DNA of 64,000 nucleotides from Leptolyngbyaceae cyanobacterium C42_A2020_001. Lineage in GTDB: Bacteria; Cyanobacteriota; Cyanobacteriia; Leptolyngbyales; Leptolyngbyaceae. Below the pieces are notes generated by a model, which worked only from the letters and a program-made list of their open reading frames with translations, was not told where the DNA came from and searched no databases. Below are positions 46,156 to 55,141 of this stretch, piece by piece (position 1 is the stretch's first letter; each line of letters begins with the position of its first letter). Where the stretch lies: the NCBI GenBank assembly GCA_015272515.1, contig JACYLN010000007.1:1-64000 (forward strand). The letters are read 5' to 3'. The position numbers and the translations under genes were made by a program.

Positions 46156-47222
46156 AGCGTCCTTACACCACAGTTCTGATTGTGCCAACGGGGATTGGAG
46201 CAGCAATTGGTGGCTACGCTGGGGATGCATTGCCCGTAGCGAGATCGCTGGCTCAGGTATCAGACTGTTTGATTACGCACCCTAACGTGCTAAACGGAGC
46301 ACAGCTTTACTGGAACCTGCCCAACGCCCTGTACGTAGAAGGCTACGGACTCGACCAGTTTGCCGCTGGTACTTGGGGATTGTCGCTCGTTCACCAAAAC
46401 CGAATTGGGCTAATCCTTGACCAGGGCATTGAACCCGATTTGCAAGTACGGCATTTACAAGCAGCAGATGCCACGCGTGCAACCCTGGGTTTGCATCTAA
46501 CCGAGTACGTTGTCACGGATGCCCCGTTGGGGGTGGAACTGAAAACCGCTGCGTCTGGCGCAACCTGGGGCACGATCGCAAATCCAGACAGTTTACTCCG
46601 GGCAGCAGAACGAGCCATTCAGGAAGCAGGAGCCGAAGCGATTGCCGTCGTTGCGCGCTTTCCCGATGATTCCGGTACTGAAGCGTTGCAGAACTATCGC
46701 CAGGGCAAAGGAGTTGATCCACTGGCTGGAGCCGAAGCCGTTATTAGCCATCTGGTTGTGCGAGAATTTCAGGTGCCCTGTGCCCATGCGCCCGCGCTTT
46801 CCCCCCTACCACTTGACCCCACAATTTCCCCGCGTTCTGCCGCCGAAGAGTTGGGTTATACATTCCTGCCCTGTGTTCTGGTGGGACTCAGTCGCGCCCC
46901 CCAGTTCATTACTAACTCGAATTCTGCTGGCGGACAGATCTGGGCGGATCAGGTGGATGCGGTTGTCGTGCCAGCTACCGCGTTTGGAGGCAGTGCAGTG
47001 ATGAGTTTGGGACGATCGCGAACCAATTCTCCACTCGTGATTGCCGTTCGTGACAATCACACCACGATGCAAGTTCCGCCCGAATTTGTAGGAATTTCAG
47101 CCATTCGGGTCAACTCCTACCTGGAGGCAGTAGGAATGGTGGCAGCACATCGAGCCGGAGTGTACCCCCATGCTCTGAATGCGGCGATCGCCCCCCTACA
47201 ATGGTTGGATGATGTAAACTAA
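46152..47222 (+). CDS. DUF3326 family protein
   Basis: 356 residues, GTG start overlapping the upstream gene. Repeated Gly-rich loops (TVLIVPTGIGAAIGGYAGDALP near the N-terminus and FPDDSGTEALQNYRQG). Mixed alpha/beta soluble protein. The family is widespread in cyanobacteria, and I know no function. Confidence 0.8.
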   Translation: MKRPYTTVLIVPTGIGAAIGGYAGDALPVARSLAQVSDCLITHPNVLNGAQLYWNLPNALYVEGYGLDQFAAGTWGLSLVHQNRIGLILDQGIEPDLQVRHLQAADATRATLGLHLTEYVVTDAPLGVELKTAASGATWGTIANPDSLLRAAERAIQEAGAEAIAVVARFPDDSGTEALQNYRQGKGVDPLAGAEAVISHLVVREFQVPCAHAPALSPLPLDPTISPRSAAEELGYTFLPCVLVGLSRAPQFITNSNSAGGQIWADQVDAVVVPATAFGGSAVMSLGRSRTNSPLVIAVRDNHTTMQVPPEFVGISAIRVNSYLEAVGMVAAHRAGVYPHALNAAIAPLQWLDDVN

Positions 47223-47297
47223 GCTGGCTGGTCAGGAGCAATTTTTGGCTTCTTTGGCAGTCGGCAAAATTTAGCGCTCTTATTCCTTCCAACGCCT

Positions 47298-47900
47298 GTG
47301 TCAGATCCCCTACACACCGATCCCGAACTTGCGCCCCTGACACGAACCCAAGTGTTGATCGCAATGGGAGTTACAGCCCTTGTGCTGCTGTTGATCAGCA
47401 AACTTTGGATTCAGTTTGGTTCAGCAATTCTCCTGCCTTTTCGCTGGACTAGTTCTGGCATCTTAATTGGGCTTGGCTTAGGGTTGGCAATTACTCTGGC
47501 AAGCTCTTTGGTTTACTCCTTGTGGGAAGCCTATCGTCAAAGTGCAGATTACTACCTGGAGCTTGTTCTTAGGCCATTAGTCTTACCGGATCTAATCTGG
47601 CTGGGACTGTTGCCCGGTCTTAGCGAAGAACTGCTGTTCCGAGGGGTGATGCTGCCAACCTTTGGCTACGACGCAACGGCAATTGCTTTTTCTAGCCTGT
47701 GCTTTGGTGTATTGCATCTCAGTAGTTTAAAGCAGTGGCCGTATGTAATTTGGGCAACTATTGTAGGAGCAGCGCTGGGAACCAGTGCTTTGTACACCAA
47801 CAATTTACTAGTTCCAATGACAGCTCATGTTGTGACTAACTTTGTCTCCAGTTGTCTATGGAAATGGGAAGAATTCCGCAAGAGTGAGTTGAAGCGATAG
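47298..47900 (+). CDS. CPBP family intramembrane glutamic protease
   Basis: 200 residues with four to five helices. The catalytic EE motif is PGLSEELLFRGVMLPTFG (EExxxR), followed by FGVLHLSS (H motif) and NLLVPMTAHVVTNFV (late H motif), as in CPBP (Rce1-type) proteases. Start is a GTG at 47298. Cyanobacterial members are poorly characterised; prenyl-protein or peptide substrates are not established. Confidence 0.9.
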   Translation: MSDPLHTDPELAPLTRTQVLIAMGVTALVLLLISKLWIQFGSAILLPFRWTSSGILIGLGLGLAITLASSLVYSLWEAYRQSADYYLELVLRPLVLPDLIWLGLLPGLSEELLFRGVMLPTFGYDATAIAFSSLCFGVLHLSSLKQWPYVIWATIVGAALGTSALYTNNLLVPMTAHVVTNFVSSCLWKWEEFRKSELKR

Positions 47901-47978
47901 CGGTTGTTTTGTTGGAGTTATTGCAGCCTGGACTTATCAACAAACACAACCTGCTACCAGCTATGCATTGAGAGTATC

Positions 47979-49100
47979 TTATCCCTTCATCTCTTGACGC
48001 TGATTGGCACATTCAGCAGCTTTGATGTAGTCGCCTACAGCGTAATAAGCCACCTTTAAACTCCCCAACACTTGCTCTTGCACACGATGGTCCTCAAGAG
48101 ATTGGGCGATCGCCAGCCGCTGTTCGTGATAGGCGATCGCTTTGACATAATCACCCAACGCGTCACAGGCAATTCCCAGGCTTCCCAAAGCTTGCTCTTC
48201 GCCGCGCAAGTCTCGAAGTTTGCGAGACACCTGTAAGCGCTGCTCACTACACTCAATAGAGCGCTGATAATCATTCAGGGCGTAATAAGCATTTCCCAAA
48301 TTTCGCAGAATTTGAGCTTCCATCCGAAAATCGTTGAGTTCGCGTGCCAGGGTTAACCGCTGCTCGTAATAGGCGATCGCTCTGGCATAGTTTCCCAGGG
48401 CATAGCAAGCATTCCCCAAATTCTTGAGGATTTGCTCCTCAACCTGTCGATCGCTCAATTCATGGGCAATTTTGAGACTCTGCTCTTCATAAATGATCGC
48501 CTGTTCATACTCTCCAACAGCTTTGTAAGCTAGTCCCAAGTTGTTTAGAGCTGCCATTTCTCCGTGGCGATCGCCAACTTCTTTCGCCAGGGTCAAACTT
48601 TGCAGTTGATATTCAATCGCGCGATCAGCTTCCTTTAAGTGCCGATAGGCATTGCCTAATGTACTCAAGATCTTCACCGCATTGCGCCGATCCTGAACTT
48701 GATTGGCAAATACCAGCGCCGCTTGGGAGTATTCAATTGCTTTGCTGTAATGTTTGAGGCTGTAAAACGTTAGCCCCAAATGAGCTAATACCCGACTTTG
48801 CCCGTGGCAGTCTTGAAGTTGCAGGTAAATGGCATACGCTTCTTTAAAGAACTCCAGCGCTGTTTCAAAGGCATTTGCCTGATAACGTTCTAGCCCGTTT
48901 ATCAGCGCTCGCTCTGCGATCGCTTGAAATGACTCGGAACCTGGCGAATCTGGGGTCAATTCCAGCGTTGATGCCGTTGGGTCGCCAGGAAAAATGGTTT
49001 CGCGAGAAAGGACAGGATCAGTTAGATCAACTGGATCAACTGCGGGAACACCCTGAATGTGATGATTGTGCGCTTTGAGGAAATCAAATCCGCTATCCAT
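47979..49100 (-). CDS. TPR repeat protein
   Basis: About 373 residues from the ATG at 49100 (MDSGFDFLKAHNHHIQ). An N-terminal 70-residue part without repeats precedes eight or more 40-residue TPR units (for example LNNLGLAYKAVGEYEQAIIYEEQSLKIAHELSDRQ). The long even spacing suits a protein-binding solenoid of the kind found in Gpsm2/LGN-like proteins. The partner is unknown. Confidence 0.85.
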   Translation of the reverse strand: MDSGFDFLKAHNHHIQGVPAVDPVDLTDPVLSRETIFPGDPTASTLELTPDSPGSESFQAIAERALINGLERYQANAFETALEFFKEAYAIYLQLQDCHGQSRVLAHLGLTFYSLKHYSKAIEYSQAALVFANQVQDRRNAVKILSTLGNAYRHLKEADRAIEYQLQSLTLAKEVGDRHGEMAALNNLGLAYKAVGEYEQAIIYEEQSLKIAHELSDRQVEEQILKNLGNACYALGNYARAIAYYEQRLTLARELNDFRMEAQILRNLGNAYYALNDYQRSIECSEQRLQVSRKLRDLRGEEQALGSLGIACDALGDYVKAIAYHEQRLAIAQSLEDHRVQEQVLGSLKVAYYAVGDYIKAAECANQRQEMKG

Positions 49101-49193
49101 GTCGGTGCCTCTCCTTCCTATGTGGATCGGGTTGTCTTGGTTGAGACTTCCGTTTCTACCTATCAAGGCTACCCTCCATAAGTATCAAAAGTA

Positions 49194-49236
49194 CTCAGTG
49201 ATCACCCTGCTTTATGAGGCGTGTTTTCACACTGAG
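49194..49236 (-). terminator. Weak terminator hairpin of the M16 operon
   Basis: CTCAGTG (49194-49200) and CACTGAG (49230-49236), a 7-base perfect stem with a 29-base loop just past the M16 stop on the minus strand. Only a modest T content follows. Confidence 0.3.
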
Positions 49237-49266
49237 ACCAGTATATTTATGGGTACATCGCTGTTT

Positions 49267-50592
49267 TTAAAATTCCCTAGCCAGTTCTTGAACTGCACTA
49301 GCTGGACCGACTAATGATACATAGGGATTTGTCAGGTATTTTTGAGCAACAGCCTGAGCTAAGTCTGGAGTGATAGAGGCGATTTGTGCCTGGAAGTCGC
49401 GATCAAATCCAATGCCTAACCCTAAAGCCTCATACCATCCGTAGGTTTGAGCAATTTGAGCGTTGGTCTGTTTACCCAGGGCATATTGTCCCAAAATTTT
49501 GTTCTTTGCTGTTTGTAACTCGTTATTGGTCAGCGGAGTAGCGCTTAAGCGGTCAATTTCAGAGTGGAGCCCTTCTAAAGCGATCGCCGTATTTTCGGGT
49601 GCTGTTCCCATGTAGGCAACGAATTGAGCTTTATCCAGACGGGTAGTGTAAAAGGCAGAGACTTCATAAGCAAGCCCACGCTTTTCTCGCAATTCCACAA
49701 ACAACCGACTGGATAAGCCATTACCCAAATGGGTATTAATCAATTTGAGGACGGCATAATCTTGCGTTGTTGGAAAATCATCCATGGCAGTTATTGAATT
49801 GTCTACCACGGAAGGCGTGAGATACCCTAACATCACGATCGACTGTTGGGTTTCCTGCGCGATCGCTTTACATACTGGAGTCGAGTGAATTGTCGGCAAT
49901 TGCAGCGTTGGGGAAGGCTCATTTGGAACATGCCAATCTCCCAGCGTTTTTTCGATCAGGGTAATCGCTTCTTCCGTCCGAATCCGCCCCGATAAGCTGA
50001 TGATTACATTGTCGGGACGAAAATGGGTGCGATGGTACTCTAGCAGATCTTCCCGCATCAGTTGGGAAACTGAGTACTCCGTGCCTAAGCCAGAAAGCGC
50101 GTAGGGATGCTCACCGTACATCATGTGGCGCAGTTGGTCGAAGGCAACGGTAAAGGGTTGCTCTTGCTGAGAACGGATGGCTTGCAGGGTGAGGCGACGC
50201 TCCAGTTCTAATTCCTGTTGAGGGAAGGTGGGCGATCGCAGCAATTCGGCTGCCAATCCTAAGATCTCCTCAAAATCGGCAGAGACAGATTTCAGGCTCA
50301 CCAGGAAGTAATCTGTTGTGGAGTCTGTGCTGAGGCTAGCACCCACTGACTCTACTTGCTCCGCAATTTCCAGTGATGAGCGAGTTTCGGTACCTTTGGT
50401 CAAAACTGCCGAGAGAAGATGGGTCAGTCCGGCTTGTTCCGGTTTCTCCCAACGGCTACCAGCCCGGATAAAAATGCGGGCAGCAATAATATCAGCCGTG
50501 GGATTTTCAGTCACCAGCACAACGATACCGTTGCTGAGCGTAGCGCGATGAAGGGGTTGAATCAGGGTGGAATCAGTCATGCTGAGATTCAT
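49267..50592 (-). CDS. M16 family peptidase-like protein, no zinc motif
   Basis: About 441 residues (ATG at 50592; 50580 also possible). The N-terminal domain aligns with M16 zinc proteases, but HxxEH is replaced by HLLSA in QAGLTHLLSAVLTKGTE, so it is not a zinc protease by itself. It is the usual inactive partner of the M16 protein encoded 15 bases upstream, as in mitochondrial-processing-peptidase-like heterodimers. Confidence 0.85.
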   Translation of the reverse strand: MNLSMTDSTLIQPLHRATLSNGIVVLVTENPTADIIAARIFIRAGSRWEKPEQAGLTHLLSAVLTKGTETRSSLEIAEQVESVGASLSTDSTTDYFLVSLKSVSADFEEILGLAAELLRSPTFPQQELELERRLTLQAIRSQQEQPFTVAFDQLRHMMYGEHPYALSGLGTEYSVSQLMREDLLEYHRTHFRPDNVIISLSGRIRTEEAITLIEKTLGDWHVPNEPSPTLQLPTIHSTPVCKAIAQETQQSIVMLGYLTPSVVDNSITAMDDFPTTQDYAVLKLINTHLGNGLSSRLFVELREKRGLAYEVSAFYTTRLDKAQFVAYMGTAPENTAIALEGLHSEIDRLSATPLTNNELQTAKNKILGQYALGKQTNAQIAQTYGWYEALGLGIGFDRDFQAQIASITPDLAQAVAQKYLTNPYVSLVGPASAVQELAREF

Positions 50593-50606
50593 CAATTACT
50601 GCAACG

Positions 50607-51902
50607 TTATTCCAACGGTCTAACAATGGTTGCCGCGTAGTGATAGGGAGACAGATATTGAGTTGCCAAGCGCTGAATATCTTCAGCCTGGATTGCTCGA
50701 ATCCGCTGAGGGTAGGCAGTTACGACATCAGGACGGGCAAAAATACTGTAGTAGCCGTACAAACCTGCCAGTTGTCCCGGTGTTTCTGTGGAAAAGGCGT
50801 AGTCATTACAGAGCAAGCGTTTGCAACGGTCTAACTCTGCTTGGGTAACGGGGGTGGATGCCAGTTCAGACAGGCGATCGCAAATAATTGCCTCCACCCG
50901 CTCTAAATCGTCAGGTTCTAACCAAGCAGAAATAGTGAAAATGCCAGAATCCCGCTGCAGCGAAAAGCCACTGTTGATTGCTTGCACCAGATTCCGTTCT
51001 TCCCGCAGTTCCCACACCAAGCGCGACGCTCGCCCCTCCGCCAACAACACCGACAGCAAATCTAGCCCATAGGCGTTGTGCAATTGCTCATCCAAACTGC
51101 ATAGGGGTGAATCCACTCCTGGTCCTAGCCACGCCATCATCAGCCGCGCCTGCTCTAACCGGGGTAAGCACAACTCCTGACGACGAATATGAGTAATGGG
51201 AGGTTCTGCTTCTGGTTGGAACCGCTGCCAATCTGCTGGGCTGGGAAACGAATCAAACGTGCGCTCAACCAGGCTCAATGCTGCCTCCCGCGAAAGGTTT
51301 CCCACCACCACTACCGTCATATTTGCGGGCTGGTAGTGAGCACGATGAAACGCTCGCATTTGTGCTGGCGTTTGCATTGCCAGCGTTTCTTCGGTACCCA
51401 AGATGGGTCTACCATAGGGATGCCGCTGGTAAACGGTTTCGCTCAAGATTTGGAAAGCAACACAGTCGGGATTATCATATGACTGGCGAATTTCCTCCAG
51501 CACCACATCCCGTTCGCGCTCAAACTCATCATCGGGAATTGCCGCATTCAGCAAAATTTCTGCCAGGTAAGGCAGCGTTTCATCCAAATACTGAACTGCC
51601 GTAGTAATAAAGTAGTGGGCGTAATCGTAACTGGTGGCGGCATTCGTCACTCCACCTCGAAACTCCACTTCCTGATCAAACGCTCCTGGCGGAAGGTTGT
51701 TTGTTCCTTTAAAGATCATGTGCTCCAGAAAGTGAGCCATGCCTGCCCATTCATCTGGCTCAAACACAGCTCCCGCTTTCACCCATACATCGACTGAGGC
51801 AACGGGGGTTGCAGGGGTTTGCTGATGAATAACGGTTAGCCCATTCCTCAAAGTGGTTAAGCTAGCCGGAAATGCGGCAGTTTCGATTAAAGTACTTGAC
51901 AA
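50607..51902 (-). CDS. M16 family zinc peptidase, active subunit
   Basis: 431 residues from a TTG start (MSSTLIETAAFP). The zinc motif HFLEH is at H57-E60-H61, and FERERDVVLEEIRQSYDNPD at about 125-145 carries the downstream glutamate ligand. Cytoplasmic (no signal). It is the first gene of the M16 pair; the second lacks the metal site, so the two probably work as a heterodimer. Confidence 0.88.
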   Translation of the reverse strand: MSSTLIETAAFPASLTTLRNGLTVIHQQTPATPVASVDVWVKAGAVFEPDEWAGMAHFLEHMIFKGTNNLPPGAFDQEVEFRGGVTNAATSYDYAHYFITTAVQYLDETLPYLAEILLNAAIPDDEFERERDVVLEEIRQSYDNPDCVAFQILSETVYQRHPYGRPILGTEETLAMQTPAQMRAFHRAHYQPANMTVVVVGNLSREAALSLVERTFDSFPSPADWQRFQPEAEPPITHIRRQELCLPRLEQARLMMAWLGPGVDSPLCSLDEQLHNAYGLDLLSVLLAEGRASRLVWELREERNLVQAINSGFSLQRDSGIFTISAWLEPDDLERVEAIICDRLSELASTPVTQAELDRCKRLLCNDYAFSTETPGQLAGLYGYYSIFARPDVVTAYPQRIRAIQAEDIQRLATQYLSPYHYAATIVRPLE

Positions 51903-52281
51903 GTTTGATCAATCCCGAAGCGTATCATCGTATCATAACGCTGGCTGTGGACAGATTGCACATAGGTTTTGTCAACACTGGTCCTCTGCCATCCGCCCCT
52001 TGATAAAGCTGTTTAGGGATGAGAATTAACTGAAAATGTAAAGTTAACAAAATGTGCAATTCTCTAAAATTCCTCTAAATGCTGCATTTACTCTCATCCC
52101 CAACTCTTCTCCCCATGTTGAGAGAAGGGAGCCAGAAATGGTTCACACTGTCTTCTCTCCTAAATTTGGGAAAGGAGGGCTGGGGAGGTGAGGGCGAAGT
52201 AGTTGCACCTCACGTAAGTTCAAAGTTCAAAATGCTTTCTCATAAGGGTTTACGATTTTAGATTTTACATTTTGAATGATT
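51903..52281. other. Gene-free region upstream of M16 pair
   Basis: About 380 bases. It holds a tandem CGTATCAT direct pair near 51919, a purine-rich/pyrimidine-rich stretch around 52095-52195 (CTCATCCCCAAC... GGGCTGGGGAGGTGAGGG), and the fourth TTCAAAATG-type hairpin at about 52211-52281. No coding potential seen. Confidence 0.5.
52211..52281. repeat. TTCAAAATG-type hairpin, copy 4
   Basis: GTTCAAAATG and CATTTTGAAT face each other across an AT-rich loop, directly beside the left end of the MITE. Confidence 0.5.
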
Positions 52282-52289
52282 CATTGTTC

Positions 52290-52433
52290 GGCGTTGCTGA
52301 ATCCAACTATGATTCGCCCCCCTAGCCCCCCAAAGTTGGGGGGCAACAGTCTTCAAAGTCCCCCAGAATTGGGGGATTTAGGGGGCAATGCAGAAACTCA
52401 CTTTGTAATTTCATACTTCTACTCAGCAACGCC
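52290..52433. mobile_element. MITE-like element, short copy (144 bp)
   Basis: Terminal inverted repeats GGCGTTGCTGA and TCAGCAACGCC. An 8-base target duplication CATTGTTC is at 52282-52289 and 52434-52441. The core matches 15901-16147 in reverse orientation, including the paired CCCCC/GGGGG arms and GAAGTATGAAATTA (read on the minus strand), but lacks its 103-base insertion. The right duplication directly touches the TAA stop of the DppB-type permease gene (52442-52444). Confidence 0.88.
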
Positions 52434-52441
52434 CATTGTTC

Positions 52442-53467
52442 TTAGTAGCGGATTCGAGGATCAATGTAGGCATTTAGGATATCAATCAAAATACTGGCGA
52501 TCGCCACAATGCCGGCAAAAAACACGACTACTCCCTGCACCGTTGGGTAATCTCGCTGGGCGATCGCGCGATATAACCGATTTGCTAATCCGGGCCATGA
52601 GAAGGTAACCTCCGTCAAAATTGCACCTCCCAGCAACGCTGCAAACGTCAATCCCAAGATAGTAACCACGGGGATTAAGGCATTTTTGAGGGCATGGGAA
52701 ATGAGAATCCGAGATTCAGGAATTCCTCGTGCCCGCGCCGCTTCCACGTAGTCGGCTTTGAGGGTTTGCTTTAAGTTAACGCGCACAATCCGCTCAAAAA
52801 TACCGCTAATCAAAACTCCCAGGGTTAAACATGGCAATGCCAGGTAATATAATGCTGTGAAAAATTGAGCAAGATTTCCACTCAGCAAGCTGTCTACGGT
52901 GTATAGCCCGGTGACTTCCACAGGAACCGGAACCGTGATCGGAAACCGCGTTCCTAATGGGAACCAGCCTAATTGCACAGAAAATACCAGTTGTAGCAGC
53001 ATTCCAAACCAGAACATGGGCACCGAGTAGGTGAGGATACCAAACAATCGACCGCTAGCATCTAACGGGGTGTTGGGGCGAGAGGCCGTGAGAATGCCGA
53101 TGGTAATGCCCACTAGTAGGGCGATCGCCATGCTGTAAACTGCCAACTCTACGGTTGCCGGAAAGAATTTTTGAATAATTTCCCATACGGAGGTTTCTTT
53201 GCTAATCAGCGAAGTTCCCAGATCAAAGCGCAACAATGAACCCAGGTAATCCAGATATTGCCAAAATAGTGATTTATCCAGTCCCAACTGGCTCCGCAGA
53301 GCATCCTTTGCGGCTTGAGGCGCACGCGGACCCAAGAGCGCATCCACTGGATCGCCAGGAGTTGCCCGCAGCAACAAAAAAACCAGCGTTGAAATTAACC
53401 ACAACATCAATGGAGCCAGCAGCAGCCGAGTAGCACCGTAGTAGCGGAGAGAACTGGAACGGGACAT
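52442..53467 (-). CDS. DppB-type ABC permease (lone)
   Basis: 341 residues, second such permease in the window. LAPLMLWLISTLVFLLLRATPGDPVDALLG opens the protein; the EAA loop is DYVEAARARGIPESRILISHALKNALIPVV, followed by GGAILTEVTFSWPGLANR. Six helices. No DppC, ATPase or binding protein nearby. Substrate is unknown; nickel, peptide or sugar are all possible in this family. Confidence 0.9.
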   Translation of the reverse strand: MSRSSSLRYYGATRLLLAPLMLWLISTLVFLLLRATPGDPVDALLGPRAPQAAKDALRSQLGLDKSLFWQYLDYLGSLLRFDLGTSLISKETSVWEIIQKFFPATVELAVYSMAIALLVGITIGILTASRPNTPLDASGRLFGILTYSVPMFWFGMLLQLVFSVQLGWFPLGTRFPITVPVPVEVTGLYTVDSLLSGNLAQFFTALYYLALPCLTLGVLISGIFERIVRVNLKQTLKADYVEAARARGIPESRILISHALKNALIPVVTILGLTFAALLGGAILTEVTFSWPGLANRLYRAIAQRDYPTVQGVVVFFAGIVAIASILIDILNAYIDPRIRY

Positions 53468-53755
53468 GGCTTTTTTAGGGGAGACGGAGGGATTTAGATT
53501 GCAGATTGTTGATTGCTGATTGCTGATTGTAGAAGGAGATGGGGGCTAGGAGGCAGAGAAATAGAGGAGAAATTCAAAAACTCCTCCATCTGCAATCGTT
53601 TGACTGAGGCTTACGAACCTCTCTAATCTCCAATCTTCAACTCCTCCCCATCCCCTATTCCCCTCCCCTCCGATCCTCATTCCCTTTCCCACGCTGGAAT
53701 CGAGGGTTTCTATACTAGAGGAAGTGAGTACGCGATCGCTGGAGACCATCCTGCC

Positions 53756-55051
53756 ATGACGTTAGATCCACAAATCATGAAGGCAGTTGAACGCCTGGAT
53801 TACCGCGTTACCGTTGGGGATGTGGCGGCACAGTCTGGTTTGGATGTAAACCTGGCAGAACGAGGACTACTTGCCCTCGCCTCCGAAGCAGGTGGGCACC
53901 TCCAGGTAGCAGAGTCGGGAGATGTTGTTTATCTATTCCCCCAGGAGTTTCGCTCCATTCTGCGGAATAAGTATTTTCGGCTTCAGCTAAAAGAATGGTG
54001 GGAAAAAGTTTGGCGGGTTCTGTTTTACATCATCAGAATTTCTTTTGGGATCGTTCTTATCGCCTCTATTTTACTAATCTTCCTGGCAATCTTTGCGATT
54101 ATGATTGCCAGCACTGCCTCGCGGGATGGCGATAGCGATTCGGGTGGTTCTGTTTCCATGCCCAATGTCTGGTTTGGACCGGACTTCTTCTGGATTTTTT
54201 ACCCCAACTATTACGATCGCTCCTCCACTTATCGCCGTCGTTCCGCCACTGAGAAATCTTCCATGAATTTTTTGGAAGCCGTTTTCTCGTTTCTGTTTGG
54301 GGATGGCAATCCTAACGCTGATCTGGAAGAACGTCGCTGGCGGGCAATTGGTACTGTGATTCGGAACAATCGGGGAGCCGTGATTGCGGAGCAGATTGCC
54401 CCTTACCTGGATAGTGTGGGGCAGGGGTACGCCCAGGAATACGAGGAGTATATGCTGCCTGTTTTGACTCGCTTCAACGGTCGTCCAGAAGTCAGCCCCG
54501 AAGGGGGTTTGGTTTATCAATTCTCGGATTTGCAAACTACAGCGACCGAAAATCGTCTGCAACCTGTCAGCGCTTACCTCAAGGAATTTCCCTGGCGATT
54601 CAGTAATGCCTCCAGTGGACAAATTCTGATGGCAATTGGACTTGGCTCGTTGAACCTGGTAGGTGCTCTGGTGCTTGGCAGAATGCTGGCAGGAGGGGCG
54701 ATCGCAGCCCAAATAGGTGGACTGGTTGCCTTCGTTCAATCCATTTATTGGGTATTACTGGGGTATGGCGCAGGCTTTTTGGTAATTCCATTGATTCGCT
54801 ACTTTTGGGTGCAGTGGCGCAACCAGAAAATTAATGAGCACAATCGCGAGCGTCAGGAACGTGCCGTTGCCTTGAACGAAGCTAGCGACAGTTTGCAAGA
54901 AAAACTTGCCTACGCGCAACAATTCGCCGCCCAAACCTACATTGGAGAAGAAGATTTGGCTTACACCACCGAACGCGACTTAATCGAACAGGAGATTGAG
55001 CAAGCCGACAAAATTGATACTGAGTGGCAACAACGCTTGGAAGGAAGATAG
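53756..55051 (+). CDS. Membrane protein of a cyanobacteria/chloroplast-shared family
   Basis: 431 residues. The N-terminal winged-helix-like part (RLDYRVTVGDVAAQSGLDVNLAERGLLALASEAGGHLQVAESGDVVYLFP) resembles the plant chloroplast protein At5g03900; this is my recollection of the family and needs a search. Then a helix at about 92-118, a Ser/Asp-rich loop, and two or more helices near residues 285-350. The C-terminus is a charged coiled coil. Function unknown. Confidence 0.65.
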   Translation: MTLDPQIMKAVERLDYRVTVGDVAAQSGLDVNLAERGLLALASEAGGHLQVAESGDVVYLFPQEFRSILRNKYFRLQLKEWWEKVWRVLFYIIRISFGIVLIASILLIFLAIFAIMIASTASRDGDSDSGGSVSMPNVWFGPDFFWIFYPNYYDRSSTYRRRSATEKSSMNFLEAVFSFLFGDGNPNADLEERRWRAIGTVIRNNRGAVIAEQIAPYLDSVGQGYAQEYEEYMLPVLTRFNGRPEVSPEGGLVYQFSDLQTTATENRLQPVSAYLKEFPWRFSNASSGQILMAIGLGSLNLVGALVLGRMLAGGAIAAQIGGLVAFVQSIYWVLLGYGAGFLVIPLIRYFWVQWRNQKINEHNRERQERAVALNEASDSLQEKLAYAQQFAAQTYIGEEDLAYTTERDLIEQEIEQADKIDTEWQQRLEGR

Positions 55052-55141
55052 CTCTGGCGCTTGCACCAGGATCAAACTTAAGCAGGAATGTGAAGCCATT
55101 CCCTTAGAGGGTACGATAGAAGCAGTTAACAGAATTTAATA

